A stretch of 29,522 nucleotides of DNA from positions 1 to 29,522 of IMG/VR virus record IMGVR_UViG_3300035698_012881; one strand, 5' to 3'. Below the pieces are notes generated by a model. The model had not been told where the DNA came from, made no database searches, and saw nothing but the letters and a program-made list of their open reading frames with translations. Positions 7,595 to 14,884 of this stretch are shown in pieces. The first letter of the stretch is position 1. The number at the start of each line of letters is the position of its first letter. Source of the DNA: a virus. Position numbers and translations under genes: made by a program.

Positions 7595-8403
7595 CACAAA
7601 TTATTGCCATAGCTGGCGAAAAACAATCAGGTAAAAACACTGCATGTAATTTTATTGCTATGTTGAAAATTTTGGAGTATGGAGTTTCTAAAAAAGCTCG
7701 AATAAATGACCAAGGAGAAATCGAGGTATCTGATATTTTTGGTGAGAAGATAGCCAGCATGGAATGGTTTGACTTAAAGCACCCAATGGTTAATGTTGAT
7801 GCTTTGTTTAACGAGAATATTCATATCTCTAGAATATATGCCTTTGCTGATCCATTAAAAAACTTCCTAGTTAATGTTTTAGGATTAGGTTACAATTCTA
7901 TATATGGTACCGATGACGAAAAAAATGCTCCAACAACTTATAGATGGCAAAACATGCCTGGAGTTATTGGCTCCAGAGAAGTATATAAGACGGCATCAGC
8001 TGAAATTAAAAGAAGCACCGTATTTAGAAGAAACGGTTTTATGACCGGTCGAGACTTTATGCAGTGGTTTGGCACAGATGTGTGTAGGCAAATTAGAGAC
8101 GATATTTGGTGTTCGGCTACTATTAATAAAATCAGACAAGACAAGCCAGAAATTGCCCTAATATCTGATTGTAGATTTGACAACGAGATCCACCTAGTTC
8201 AAGAAGAAGGGGGATTTGTTATTGGCTTAAAAAGAGTAATTGATAAACGGCAAGATCAAAAGAAGCATAGAAGTGAGCAAGTAAATCTAGATCTATGTAA
8301 TGCTGTAGTTGATAATTCTAAATTAAGCATATCTGAAACTAATGAGGAAATATACAATATTGTTAAGCAGTTTAGCAAAGTTATTCCACAAGGATTAAAT
8401 TAA
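7591..8403 (+). CDS. deoxynucleoside monophosphate kinase (T4 gp1-like)
   Basis: It phosphorylates dNMPs to dNDPs and so feeds phage DNA synthesis. The P-loop IAGEKQSGKNTACNF (residues 7-21) parallels the SGxKxSGKDTxADF pattern of T4 gp1. GRDFMQWFGTDVCRQIRDDI matches the family's GRxxxQxxGTexxR region, and ALISDCRFDNEI matches the following strand with DxRFxNE. At 270 aa it is near T4 gp1 (241). It overlaps the primase stop by 4 nt, with AGGAAG upstream. A phage with modified bases might use it for unusual dNMPs, but nothing here proves that. Confidence 0.85.
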   Translation: MTQIIAIAGEKQSGKNTACNFIAMLKILEYGVSKKARINDQGEIEVSDIFGEKIASMEWFDLKHPMVNVDALFNENIHISRIYAFADPLKNFLVNVLGLGYNSIYGTDDEKNAPTTYRWQNMPGVIGSREVYKTASAEIKRSTVFRRNGFMTGRDFMQWFGTDVCRQIRDDIWCSATINKIRQDKPEIALISDCRFDNEIHLVQEEGGFVIGLKRVIDKRQDQKKHRSEQVNLDLCNAVVDNSKLSISETNEEIYNIVKQFSKVIPQGLN

Positions 8404-8811
8404 ATGGATAGAAGAAATTTTAATAAAGTTATTACATTCGCTGCGGCAGCAGTAGTAGTACCTAGTTCCTTAGCCGAAGGCGGGACAACTGTTAGTTATG
8501 CCACCCCACCTGTTCCTAAAATTACTGACGTGTCCATAGAGACGTGGTTTAATTTAGAACAAGATTTCGGAGGAGTAGAAGTAAAGATTGACTACACACT
8601 TAATAATAAAAATTATACCGTAGAACTAGAAGGTTCGGATAAAACATGGTATATAGTACCATCAGCACACTATAAAATACATGCTTCTTTAACAGACCAA
8701 TATAATAATATTATAGAAGCAGATAAATTAAATCCAAAAGAATTTTATGATATTGAAGTTCGATGTGACGACTATATTATTAAAATGAACAAATTTAAAT
8801 TAAAGGAATAG
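8404..8811 (+). CDS. small exported protein with possible Tat signal
   Basis: The N-terminus MDRRNFNKVITFAAAAVVVP has two arginines followed by xFxK and a hydrophobic stretch, ending near SSLAEG. This fits a twin-arginine signal peptide with a signal peptidase I-like site. The mature part (about 105 aa) looks all-beta and charged. It resembles the small SoxY/SoxZ-type or Ig-like folds in size only, and I cannot assign a family. The gene abuts the dNMP kinase stop and precedes the RecB-like nuclease by 1 nt. An exported protein inside a replication block is unexpected. Confidence 0.65.
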   Translation: MDRRNFNKVITFAAAAVVVPSSLAEGGTTVSYATPPVPKITDVSIETWFNLEQDFGGVEVKIDYTLNNKNYTVELEGSDKTWYIVPSAHYKIHASLTDQYNNIIEADKLNPKEFYDIEVRCDDYIIKMNKFKLKE

Positions 8812-8812
8812 C

Positions 8813-9919
8813 GTGGGAATACCAATAGTCTATTTTAGAAGCTCATCTTTCAATGGATTTAGGATGTGCGAGCAGCAAGCATTTTCAGAGTACATTTTGG
8901 GGTGGAGGTCTCCATCTGGCAAAGCCGCCGACAAGGGAACTATTGTCCATAAAGCTTTGGAAATATGTGCTATGGCAAAGGAGGCCCTCCAAGATGGTAA
9001 AAAGTTTATCACAGATGATATAGTAGGGAAAGTACGGACTGACAATTACGAGGCGGATTATCTAAATGAAATTTTAGCGAAGTGCTTTGATTACTACAGG
9101 GAGAAAACTCCTCACCATGATCTTAAGAAGCATAGTAAGTGGGTTCCTAAGGACTTGAAAGAGTGTACTACTTGGATGTGGGAAGCACTTGAGTTTAAAG
9201 ATGGGTTATTTGATCCATGTAAAAGGAATGTTGTTGCTACTGAGCCTAGCTTTGACTTTGAATTAGAGGAAGATTGGGCTAAATATGAGTATGAATATAA
9301 GGGTGAGATTATAAAGGGGCGACTTGCCCTCAAGGGAACCATTGACCTTATCAGTGATATGGGGAATGGCGTCTATGAGATTACTGACTATAAAACTGGG
9401 GCACGTAAAGATTGGGCCACAGGTGAAGTTAAAACGCCTAGAAAAATGTTTGTAGACCCTCAACTTAGAATGTATCATTTAGCTGCTAAGCAATTATATC
9501 CAGAGGTTTCTACTTTTTTGGCTACTATGTATTTTTTAAATCATGATAACAAACAAATAGAAAATAATGGTGGCCCCTATACTGTTCATTTTCAAGATAA
9601 AGATATAGAGACTACAAAAGATATGCTTAAAAATAAGTTTGAGTATTTGCAAAAGGTTGATAGACCTCAGCTAAACCCACCCGAAAGGTGGATGTGCAAG
9701 AGTATGTGTTACTTCGGAAAAACGTCTTTTGAAGGAACTTCCATCCTCCCAATCATAGAAAATCGACCAAATCGTCCTAATTTCAAAAAACCCATGTCGA
9801 AGTGCGAACAAATCAAGTACTATACAGAGAAGAACGGAATGGATTGGGTCATCAACAACATGAGCCAAGAAGGCCACGACTGCAATTTCTATAAAGCACC
9901 TGGAGAAGTAGATGAATAG
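8813..9919 (+). CDS. RecB-family PD-(D/E)XK nuclease
   Basis: The start is GTG 8813 with AAGGA five bases upstream. The opening RSSSFNGFRMCEQQAFSEYI and KGTIVHKALE are the usual first helices of RecB/Cas4-type nucleases. The catalytic core is LKGTIDLIS (Asp) and YEITDYKTG (D-x-K). Cys residues near the start (MCEQ) and in the C-terminal part (MCKSMC, KCEQ, DCNF) resemble the split Cys set of Fe-S RecB/AddB/Cas4 nucleases, but I have not shown they form a cluster. At 368 aa it is typical of phage stand-alone forms. Likely role: exonuclease in recombination or DNA degradation. The next small gene overlaps its end. Confidence 0.82.
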   Translation: MGIPIVYFRSSSFNGFRMCEQQAFSEYILGWRSPSGKAADKGTIVHKALEICAMAKEALQDGKKFITDDIVGKVRTDNYEADYLNEILAKCFDYYREKTPHHDLKKHSKWVPKDLKECTTWMWEALEFKDGLFDPCKRNVVATEPSFDFELEEDWAKYEYEYKGEIIKGRLALKGTIDLISDMGNGVYEITDYKTGARKDWATGEVKTPRKMFVDPQLRMYHLAAKQLYPEVSTFLATMYFLNHDNKQIENNGGPYTVHFQDKDIETTKDMLKNKFEYLQKVDRPQLNPPERWMCKSMCYFGKTSFEGTSILPIIENRPNRPNFKKPMSKCEQIKYYTEKNGMDWVINNMSQEGHDCNFYKAPGEVDE

Positions 9920-10055
9920 AGAAGATGTATATGATGTTGTTATATTGGCTATGAAAAACTATGAAGCATTTTGTAGTGCCTCAGATTTGAGTGACTATAT
10001 TTTTAATAAGCTCGAAGAAGAAAAAAATAATATAGGAGACTTGCAAGATGAGTGA
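9912..10055 (+). CDS. small ORF, 47 aa, between nuclease and polymerase
   Basis: ATG 9912 opens inside the RecB-like gene. The frame runs without interruption to TGA 10053-10055, overlapping the polymerase start (ATGAGTGA) by 8 nt. The product starts MNREDVYDVVILAMKNYEAF and ends in an acidic helix, a soluble helical peptide. GGAGAAG upstream could serve as ribosome site. The overlaps at both ends and the lack of a gap argue for a real gene. Function unknown. Confidence 0.5.
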   Translation: MNREDVYDVVILAMKNYEAFCSASDLSDYIFNKLEEEKNNIGDLQDE

Positions 10056-11907
10056 TATTGAACAATCTTATATACCATTAGTTTGCTATACTGAATACTC
10101 TATAACAAAATCTATTATTAGATGTAAAAAACTAGCCGACCTTCTTAAAAAGAATAATATAGCAGCGTGTGCTGTAACTGACTATAACAGTGTTTCAGGG
10201 GCTATTGACTTTCATACAAATATGAAATCAAACGGCATAAAGCCAATACTCGGTTGCACTTTCGATATATATGAAGATAGCAAAGATAAAAAATCCACAC
10301 AAATTGGAAGTCTTACTCTTTTGGCTAAGAATCATGAAGGCTGGAAATATCTACTAAGACTAGTATCTCTGTCAAACTCTGAGTCTAACTATTTTAATAA
10401 GCCAAAGTTAGACCTTAAAGATATGCAGAAAATTAATAGAGATAAAAACTTAGTATGTATTACCGGAATGTTTGAGTCTTATTTGGCGAACCTCATATCT
10501 TCAACAGACCCAGAAGATCGGATGGTAGAAGGAACAAAGATTTGTAAAGAATTAAAATCAATCTTCGGCGATAAAAACCTTTTCTTGTCAGGTATGGGAA
10601 TTGACAAAAGGATGAGGGGGCTAAATAAAACTATTAAAGAAATAGCTGACTATGCCGATGTTCAAATGGTCGCTACACCCTCCCCCCACTACTATAGTGC
10701 AGAAGACCAATCAGATCACCACGTACTATTATCAGCACAACATAATAAATCTTTAGATAAGATTAAAAAAGAATTTCCGCAGTACGAGAGATTCTTCAAA
10801 ACTAGTAATTACCATATGCTTTCCCATGAAAATGCCTCAAGCATCTTTAGCGATCAAGAATTAAAAAATACCTTTGCAATAAATGATATGTGTGAAGAGT
10901 ATGATATCACTCATGACCCTAATCCTCCAAGCTTTAAATGTCCAGATGGCAAAACAGATAAGGAATATTTGCGAGAGTTATGTGTTAAAGGCTGGAAGGA
11001 AAAGATTGCCCCGCTGATTGTGGGAAACCCAGACCTAAAAGAAGTATATGGAGAAAGGGTAAAGTACGAACTTGGTGTTTTTGAGGAATATAACCTTTCA
11101 TCGTACTTTCTTATTGTCCGTGACATATTGGAGTATTGCAGGTCTAAGCATATGTTGTTAGGCGTTGGTCGTGGTAGTGCTTGCGGTAGCCTTGTTAGCT
11201 ATTTAGTTAATATCACACAACTTGACCCTATCAAATATGATCTATTGTTCGAAAGATTTTTGAATCCCGGTAGATTAAGTAAAGACCATATATCTCTACC
11301 AGACATTGATATTGATGTACCTAAGATGATCAGGCAAGAAGTTATTGATTATTTGCGTGATAAATATGGGAAAAATAATGTAGCACAAATCATTACATAC
11401 ACTACTATGAAAGGCAAGAAGGCTTTGAAACAAGTCATGGCCGCAGACGGTGGTTATAATTTTGGTGTTCAAACTAGTATTACAGAATTTATACTTGATG
11501 AGGCGATGATCTCAGAAGAGTTGCAAGAGATGCAAGAGTCTAGAGGTTTCAAGTCTGGAATATTGTGGTCTATAGAAAATAGGCCAGATAAGTTTAAGGA
11601 ATGGGTTCAGGTCGATGAAGAAGGTGAAATTGTAGGAGAATTATCAGAAGTATTCAAGCAGGCCATGAGATTAGAATATACTAAAATTATTCAATCTAGA
11701 CATGCTGCTGGAGTAATTGTTAGCACAAAGCCTATTTCTGAAGCTTGTCCGATGGTTAGGTTAAAGTCATCGCCTGAGCTTGTCGCAGGATTTGAGGGTG
11801 AAAGTTGTGAAGCGGCTGGATTATTGAAGCTAGACACTTTAGGTATTGTGATGCTTGATAAAGTTATGACAGTTGCGGAACTTGCTATAAATGAGATTAT
11901 TGAATAA
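10048..11907 (+). CDS. dnaE: DNA polymerase III alpha, N-terminal part (PHP and palm)
   Basis: This is the catalytic half of a bacterial-type C-family replicative polymerase. A PHP domain comes first (PLVCYTEYSITKSI; AACAVTDYNSVSGA). The palm follows: LGVGRGSACGSLVSYL, then LPDIDID with D421 and D423 matching the paired catalytic Asp of E. coli DnaE (D401/D403), SRHAAGVIVS, and LKLDTLGIV with the third Asp, D596 (E. coli D555). The PHP metal residues look degenerate: HSxYS reads CYTEYS and LTDH reads VTDY. The protein stops after MTVAELAINEIIE, where intact DnaE continues. The rest is encoded at 15765-17918. The two parts without intein total 1159 aa, close to E. coli DnaE (1160). Confidence 0.92.
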   Translation: MSDIEQSYIPLVCYTEYSITKSIIRCKKLADLLKKNNIAACAVTDYNSVSGAIDFHTNMKSNGIKPILGCTFDIYEDSKDKKSTQIGSLTLLAKNHEGWKYLLRLVSLSNSESNYFNKPKLDLKDMQKINRDKNLVCITGMFESYLANLISSTDPEDRMVEGTKICKELKSIFGDKNLFLSGMGIDKRMRGLNKTIKEIADYADVQMVATPSPHYYSAEDQSDHHVLLSAQHNKSLDKIKKEFPQYERFFKTSNYHMLSHENASSIFSDQELKNTFAINDMCEEYDITHDPNPPSFKCPDGKTDKEYLRELCVKGWKEKIAPLIVGNPDLKEVYGERVKYELGVFEEYNLSSYFLIVRDILEYCRSKHMLLGVGRGSACGSLVSYLVNITQLDPIKYDLLFERFLNPGRLSKDHISLPDIDIDVPKMIRQEVIDYLRDKYGKNNVAQIITYTTMKGKKALKQVMAADGGYNFGVQTSITEFILDEAMISEELQEMQESRGFKSGILWSIENRPDKFKEWVQVDEEGEIVGELSEVFKQAMRLEYTKIIQSRHAAGVIVSTKPISEACPMVRLKSSPELVAGFEGESCEAAGLLKLDTLGIVMLDKVMTVAELAINEIIE

Positions 11908-11940
11908 GGAGGAAAAATGGATAAAAAGATAAAAAAATGA
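11908..11940 (+). promoter_or_regulatory. strong ribosome site with 7-codon leader ORF
   Basis: Directly after the polymerase stop there is GGAGG, overlapping the TAA to read AAGGAGG. ATG 11917 follows, starting a frame encoding only MDKKIKK before TGA 11938-11940. That TGA overlaps the ATG of the next small gene (ATGA). The arrangement suggests that ribosomes loaded at the strong site terminate and restart on the next gene. It could equally be an accidental ATG, with the site serving the 11937 start directly at a long spacing. Confidence 0.4.
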
Positions 11941-12086
11941 TTTTATACAATGAAAAAAATGAACCCATATATGAAGTCCAATTAACAGATGACGGATTTA
12001 GTGCTTATTTACGGAATGAAGAATGGAATGAGAACTGGATCGAAACTATCTTAGATTTAAAAACCTTAAAAAAGGCAGAACTATAA
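11937..12086 (+). CDS. small ORF, 49 aa
   Basis: ATG 11937 to TAA 12084-12086 is an uninterrupted frame that fills the gap between polymerase and exonuclease, ending one base before the exonuclease ATG. The product begins MILYNEKNEPIYEVQLTDDG, contains paired Trp residues (EEWNENW) and looks like a small beta-rich acidic protein. Family not recognised. Confidence 0.5.
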   Translation: MILYNEKNEPIYEVQLTDDGFSAYLRNEEWNENWIETILDLKTLKKAEL

Positions 12087-12764
12087 ATGAATTATAAGTA
12101 CTATATAGTAGCGGATTTAGAAACAGATGAAACAAATTGTGATATTGCAAACCCAGTAGAAATAGCGGCAGTAGCTATCCATCCAAGAACATTAGAAATC
12201 TTAACTGATGATGCTTTTAAGATGACAATCAGGCCAGATGAGTTAGGCACAGATGATTATCTAACTGATGAAAGAGAAAAGACTATTAAATGGCATGCTG
12301 ACACAAGAGGAACTACAACGGCTGGCATTATGGATTTATGGTCTAAGGGAATTTCTGAAAAGATGGCTTGGAAAAGTTTTATATCTTACCTTTCCAAATA
12401 TAACATCAGGAAGAATCCTTCTAAAAAGATTTATTATACAGAGCCAATTATATCTGGATATAACGTTGACGGATTTGATATACCAATCCTAGAAAGAATT
12501 AATACTAAATATAAAACCAAATGGCCTTTTGGCAAAGTCCCAAGATCTCTTGATTTACAAACAATTATTTATTACTGGTTTGATAATATGCCAGAACCAG
12601 ATAATCTTAAATTAGATACCCTTAAGAAGTACTTTGGATTAGAAAGTCATGGCCAGTCTCATGAGGCGTTATCAGATGTTATTGATACTGCTAAAATCTT
12701 AGTAAAATTCTTGAAGTTCGCTCGAAAGCAATCTTCATATAAGAAATTTGAAAATTCATTTTAA
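12087..12764 (+). CDS. DnaQ-type 3'-5' exonuclease
   Basis: This is a DEDDh exonuclease, likely the proofreading subunit for the adjacent polymerase. ExoI is VADLETDE (D10, E12), ExoII is SGYNVDGFDIPILER (D128; D131 nearby), and ExoIII is HEALSDVIDTA (H192, D197). At 225 aa it is near E. coli epsilon (243). It lies in the gap between the two polymerase genes, and the polymerase PHP site looks inactive, so a separate exonuclease is expected. It could instead be a general DNA/RNA exonuclease. Its ATG abuts the preceding stop. Confidence 0.85.
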   Translation: MNYKYYIVADLETDETNCDIANPVEIAAVAIHPRTLEILTDDAFKMTIRPDELGTDDYLTDEREKTIKWHADTRGTTTAGIMDLWSKGISEKMAWKSFISYLSKYNIRKNPSKKIYYTEPIISGYNVDGFDIPILERINTKYKTKWPFGKVPRSLDLQTIIYYWFDNMPEPDNLKLDTLKKYFGLESHGQSHEALSDVIDTAKILVKFLKFARKQSSYKKFENSF

Positions 12765-12777
12765 AGAGGCATATATA

Positions 12778-12930
12778 ATGTTTTCAGTGGCACAAATTAA
12801 CGCCTATTATAAAAAAGAACAAGAAAACCATTTTAATGACAAGGCTATTATCTCCATACTTCAAGATGAAGAGTACGACCATAAGACAATTGTTAGTTGG
12901 GTACTAAAGAGAATGAATAAAGAAACTTAA
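12778..12930 (+). CDS. small protein, 50 aa
   Basis: ATG 12778 follows AGAGG about 8 nt upstream. A longer in-frame reading from 12748 lies within the exonuclease and has no ribosome site. The product begins MFSVAQINAYYKKEQENHFN and is a short helical, charged protein with no recognised family. It lies in the polymerase gap. Confidence 0.5.
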   Translation: MFSVAQINAYYKKEQENHFNDKAIISILQDEEYDHKTIVSWVLKRMNKET

Positions 12931-12966
12931 AAATATTTTAATAATAAATTTGATAAAGGATATTAG

Positions 12967-13245
12967 ATGGAAACTCATAGAAAATTAATGTTAGTAGCAA
13001 AGGGCGATAAAACGTCAAATTGTGAATGGATGCATGTAGAAAACAAAAAAACGGATATTGTTCAGAGGGTGCTAGATTATGCTGGTCCTAAATGCAAAAC
13101 ATTCATGACTTTAATTGAGAGAGAAAATGGATGGCTTACAATGGACAAAAAAGGCGAAAAGTATTTTTATGAAGTTATTGAAGAAACAGAGATAGATCTT
13201 AACGTGTCGATGGAAGGGTGGAAAGAATACAATGAGAGAAGTTAA
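12967..13245 (+). CDS. hypothetical protein, 92 aa
   Basis: AAAGGA upstream supports ATG 12967. It is a small mixed alpha/beta soluble protein with Trp residues (CEWMHVE, ENGWLTMD, MEGWKEY). No known family is recognised. It overlaps the YopX-family gene by 14 nt and is part of the gene set inserted between the polymerase halves. Confidence 0.55.
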   Translation: METHRKLMLVAKGDKTSNCEWMHVENKKTDIVQRVLDYAGPKCKTFMTLIERENGWLTMDKKGEKYFYEVIEETEIDLNVSMEGWKEYNERS

Positions 13246-13633
13246 ATTTAGAGTTTGGCATAAAATAGAAAAGCGATGGTTAGACCCTTGGGCAGAAGAA
13301 GATCCAATGTTGTGTTTAAAAGATTTTGGCTATGGTTCTGAAGTTTTTTTATATAATAGGGATTCTAAAGTTTGGTCTAATACGGATTGCTATATGGAAG
13401 ACGTTGTTGTTCAACAGTATACTGGTAGGTATGACAAAAATGGCAAAGAGGTTTATCAAGGTGATATTGTACGCTCTGGACTCTCTACATCAACAGTCGA
13501 GTGGGCCGATGATATTGATCAGGATTTTTATTGGGGAAATGCTTGTGGGTTTACATTTAATTTTGATCCGGAAACCATGAGTAAAGACGGTAGTTATGAA
13601 GTAATTGGAAATATATTTGAGGATAAAAAATGA
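13232..13633 (+). CDS. YopX-family protein
   Basis: The beginning MREVKFRVWHKIEKRWLDP, the central VVQQYTGRYDKNGKEVYQGD and the ending YEVIGNIFED are the family signature of YopX proteins, common in phages of many hosts. The function is not known; the fold is thought to be beta-rich. At 133 aa it has normal length. A GAAGGGTGGAAAG stretch inside the previous gene provides the ribosome site. Its TGA overlaps the next ATG. Confidence 0.85.
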   Translation: MREVKFRVWHKIEKRWLDPWAEEDPMLCLKDFGYGSEVFLYNRDSKVWSNTDCYMEDVVVQQYTGRYDKNGKEVYQGDIVRSGLSTSTVEWADDIDQDFYWGNACGFTFNFDPETMSKDGSYEVIGNIFEDKK

Positions 13634-13956
13634 TAGATACTGACCCAATGGAATTTGGCTCTATTGTAGACATAAAAGCCCATCAGTCTATAGAATTTGC
13701 TACATATCTCGATGCAGATATACATTATCAGAAATACCCCACAGAATTTACGCTTGTAGTTGGATATGACACTGGTATTCAATTAGAATGGGGAGCTTTA
13801 AATGTGAAACCAGAAGATGTGAAAGGTATTGTAAAAAAATGGCGTGAACAACCTATATTCAAGCAGATGACTGGGTATGGCAAAGATTTATGGTCTGTTT
13901 TTTATAAAGGCTATCAATTTAAAATCATTTCCTTTCAATATGGCGTAGGGGGATAG
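13630..13956 (+). CDS. hypothetical protein, 108 aa
   Basis: It starts at an ATGA overlap with the YopX gene, after GAGG. It is a soluble alpha/beta protein with aromatic residues in the C-terminal half (KDLWSVFYKGYQFKII). No family is recognised. Position and spacing suggest co-expression with the YopX and following small genes. Confidence 0.55.
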   Translation: MIDTDPMEFGSIVDIKAHQSIEFATYLDADIHYQKYPTEFTLVVGYDTGIQLEWGALNVKPEDVKGIVKKWREQPIFKQMTGYGKDLWSVFYKGYQFKIISFQYGVGG

Positions 13957-13961
13957 AGATA

Positions 13962-14174
13962 ATGTTAGATTCAGGAACCAAAGTTTATACAAAAATTATT
14001 GATATAAATGAGAAAGTACTAGCAAGGATGCCATACGCTCATAACCGTAAAAATACTTACGGGCGGTTTGAGGGCTTAGTGCCAGGAACTAAGGGAAGAC
14101 TATGGTGGATACTACATAGTAGTGGTATTTTATCTAGTTATTTAAAGGAGGAGGTTTTTAGATGCGAAAATTAA
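13962..14174 (+). CDS. hypothetical protein, 70 aa
   Basis: It follows the previous stop by 5 nt with a GGGGGA/GAG ribosome site. The product is basic and small, with segments GTKVYTKIIDI, YGRFEGLVPGTKGRLWWILH and YLKEEV, probably a small beta-barrel. The function is unknown. It overlaps the next gene by 13 nt. Confidence 0.55.
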   Translation: MLDSGTKVYTKIIDINEKVLARMPYAHNRKNTYGRFEGLVPGTKGRLWWILHSSGILSSYLKEEVFRCEN

Positions 14175-14539
14175 CAATTCAAGATTTAGATCGGGTACAA
14201 ACTATATATTGTCATCCTGACTTATTAGATCAGATCACAGACCATGTGGATACTATCCATGATAGCGATGGATTATTTTTAATGCATTCAGTAAATATAG
14301 TAGAAAATCCATATATGCCTAGTGGGGAAACTATCGAGGGGGAATATGACAGGAATGATAAAGTAATACCTGATGACACATTTTGTGAGATGGTTGATGT
14401 TGACGACCCTCCCGAATGGGCAATATATTTTGGATTGGTCAAACCCAAAGTTGCACAGTCAATGATTTTTGAAAAGGCCCAAGCAAGAGATTACTTTACT
14501 AAGTCAACAAGAAGCCATAGATACAGGTGGGATTTATGA
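14162..14539 (+). CDS. hypothetical protein, 125 aa
   Basis: A very strong ribosome site, AAGGAGGAGG, lies just upstream of ATG 14162. The protein is acidic with an unusual loop rich in Asp, Glu and Pro (DVDDPPEWAIYFG) and a basic end. No family is recognised. Its TGA overlaps the ATG of the endonuclease VII-like gene. Confidence 0.55.
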   Translation: MRKLTIQDLDRVQTIYCHPDLLDQITDHVDTIHDSDGLFLMHSVNIVENPYMPSGETIEGEYDRNDKVIPDDTFCEMVDVDDPPEWAIYFGLVKPKVAQSMIFEKAQARDYFTKSTRSHRYRWDL

Positions 14540-14883
14540 AAAAAACCTGTACTTATTGTAAACGGGAGAAGGCTATTGAGGAATTCTATAAGCATAAAAG
14601 GAATACTGACGGCTATGATACTAGGTGCAAAGTGTGCTTTAGAAAAAGGACCGGACAAGTTAGAGATATAAAAAAGAGTGCCCCGCCTAAACCTTTGTCT
14701 TGCGAATGCTGTGGCAGTAGCGAAGATGGGAAGAAGATAAAATTTGTTTGCGACCATGATCCTATCCTCCATACTTTCAGGGGATGGTTATGTCAGTCCT
14801 GTAATTTGGGTATTGGGATGTTGGGAGATAATCAAGCTGGCCTAGCAAAAGCAACTAAATACTTAAATAAGAAAAGAAAATGA
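14536..14883 (+). CDS. endonuclease VII-like (HNH/His-Me finger) nuclease
   Basis: The C-terminal core CDHDPILHTFRGWLCQSCN matches T4 endonuclease VII, a Holliday-junction resolvase. D73, H74 and N90 align with the T4 catalytic D40/H41/N62, and C56/C59/C86/C89 with the zinc Cys pairs. An extra N-terminal Cys pair set (C5/C8 and C31/C34, with EEFYKHKRNTDGYDTRCKVC) is typical of HNH-type phage nucleases. ATG 14536 with AGGTGG upstream is preferred over GTG 14527. At 115 aa it lacks the T4 dimerisation tail. It may be a packaging/recombination nuclease or a free-standing mobile nuclease, given its place inside a split polymerase gene. Confidence 0.82.
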   Translation: MKKTCTYCKREKAIEEFYKHKRNTDGYDTRCKVCFRKRTGQVRDIKKSAPPKPLSCECCGSSEDGKKIKFVCDHDPILHTFRGWLCQSCNLGIGMLGDNQAGLAKATKYLNKKRK

Positions 14884-14884
14884 T

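Noticed and set aside
10048-11907. Split-intein N-half at the end of the first polymerase gene
   Set aside because: The protein ends in ordinary DnaE sequence (ELAINEIIE) with no intein block A, so the break is not a split intein like that of cyanobacterial DnaE.
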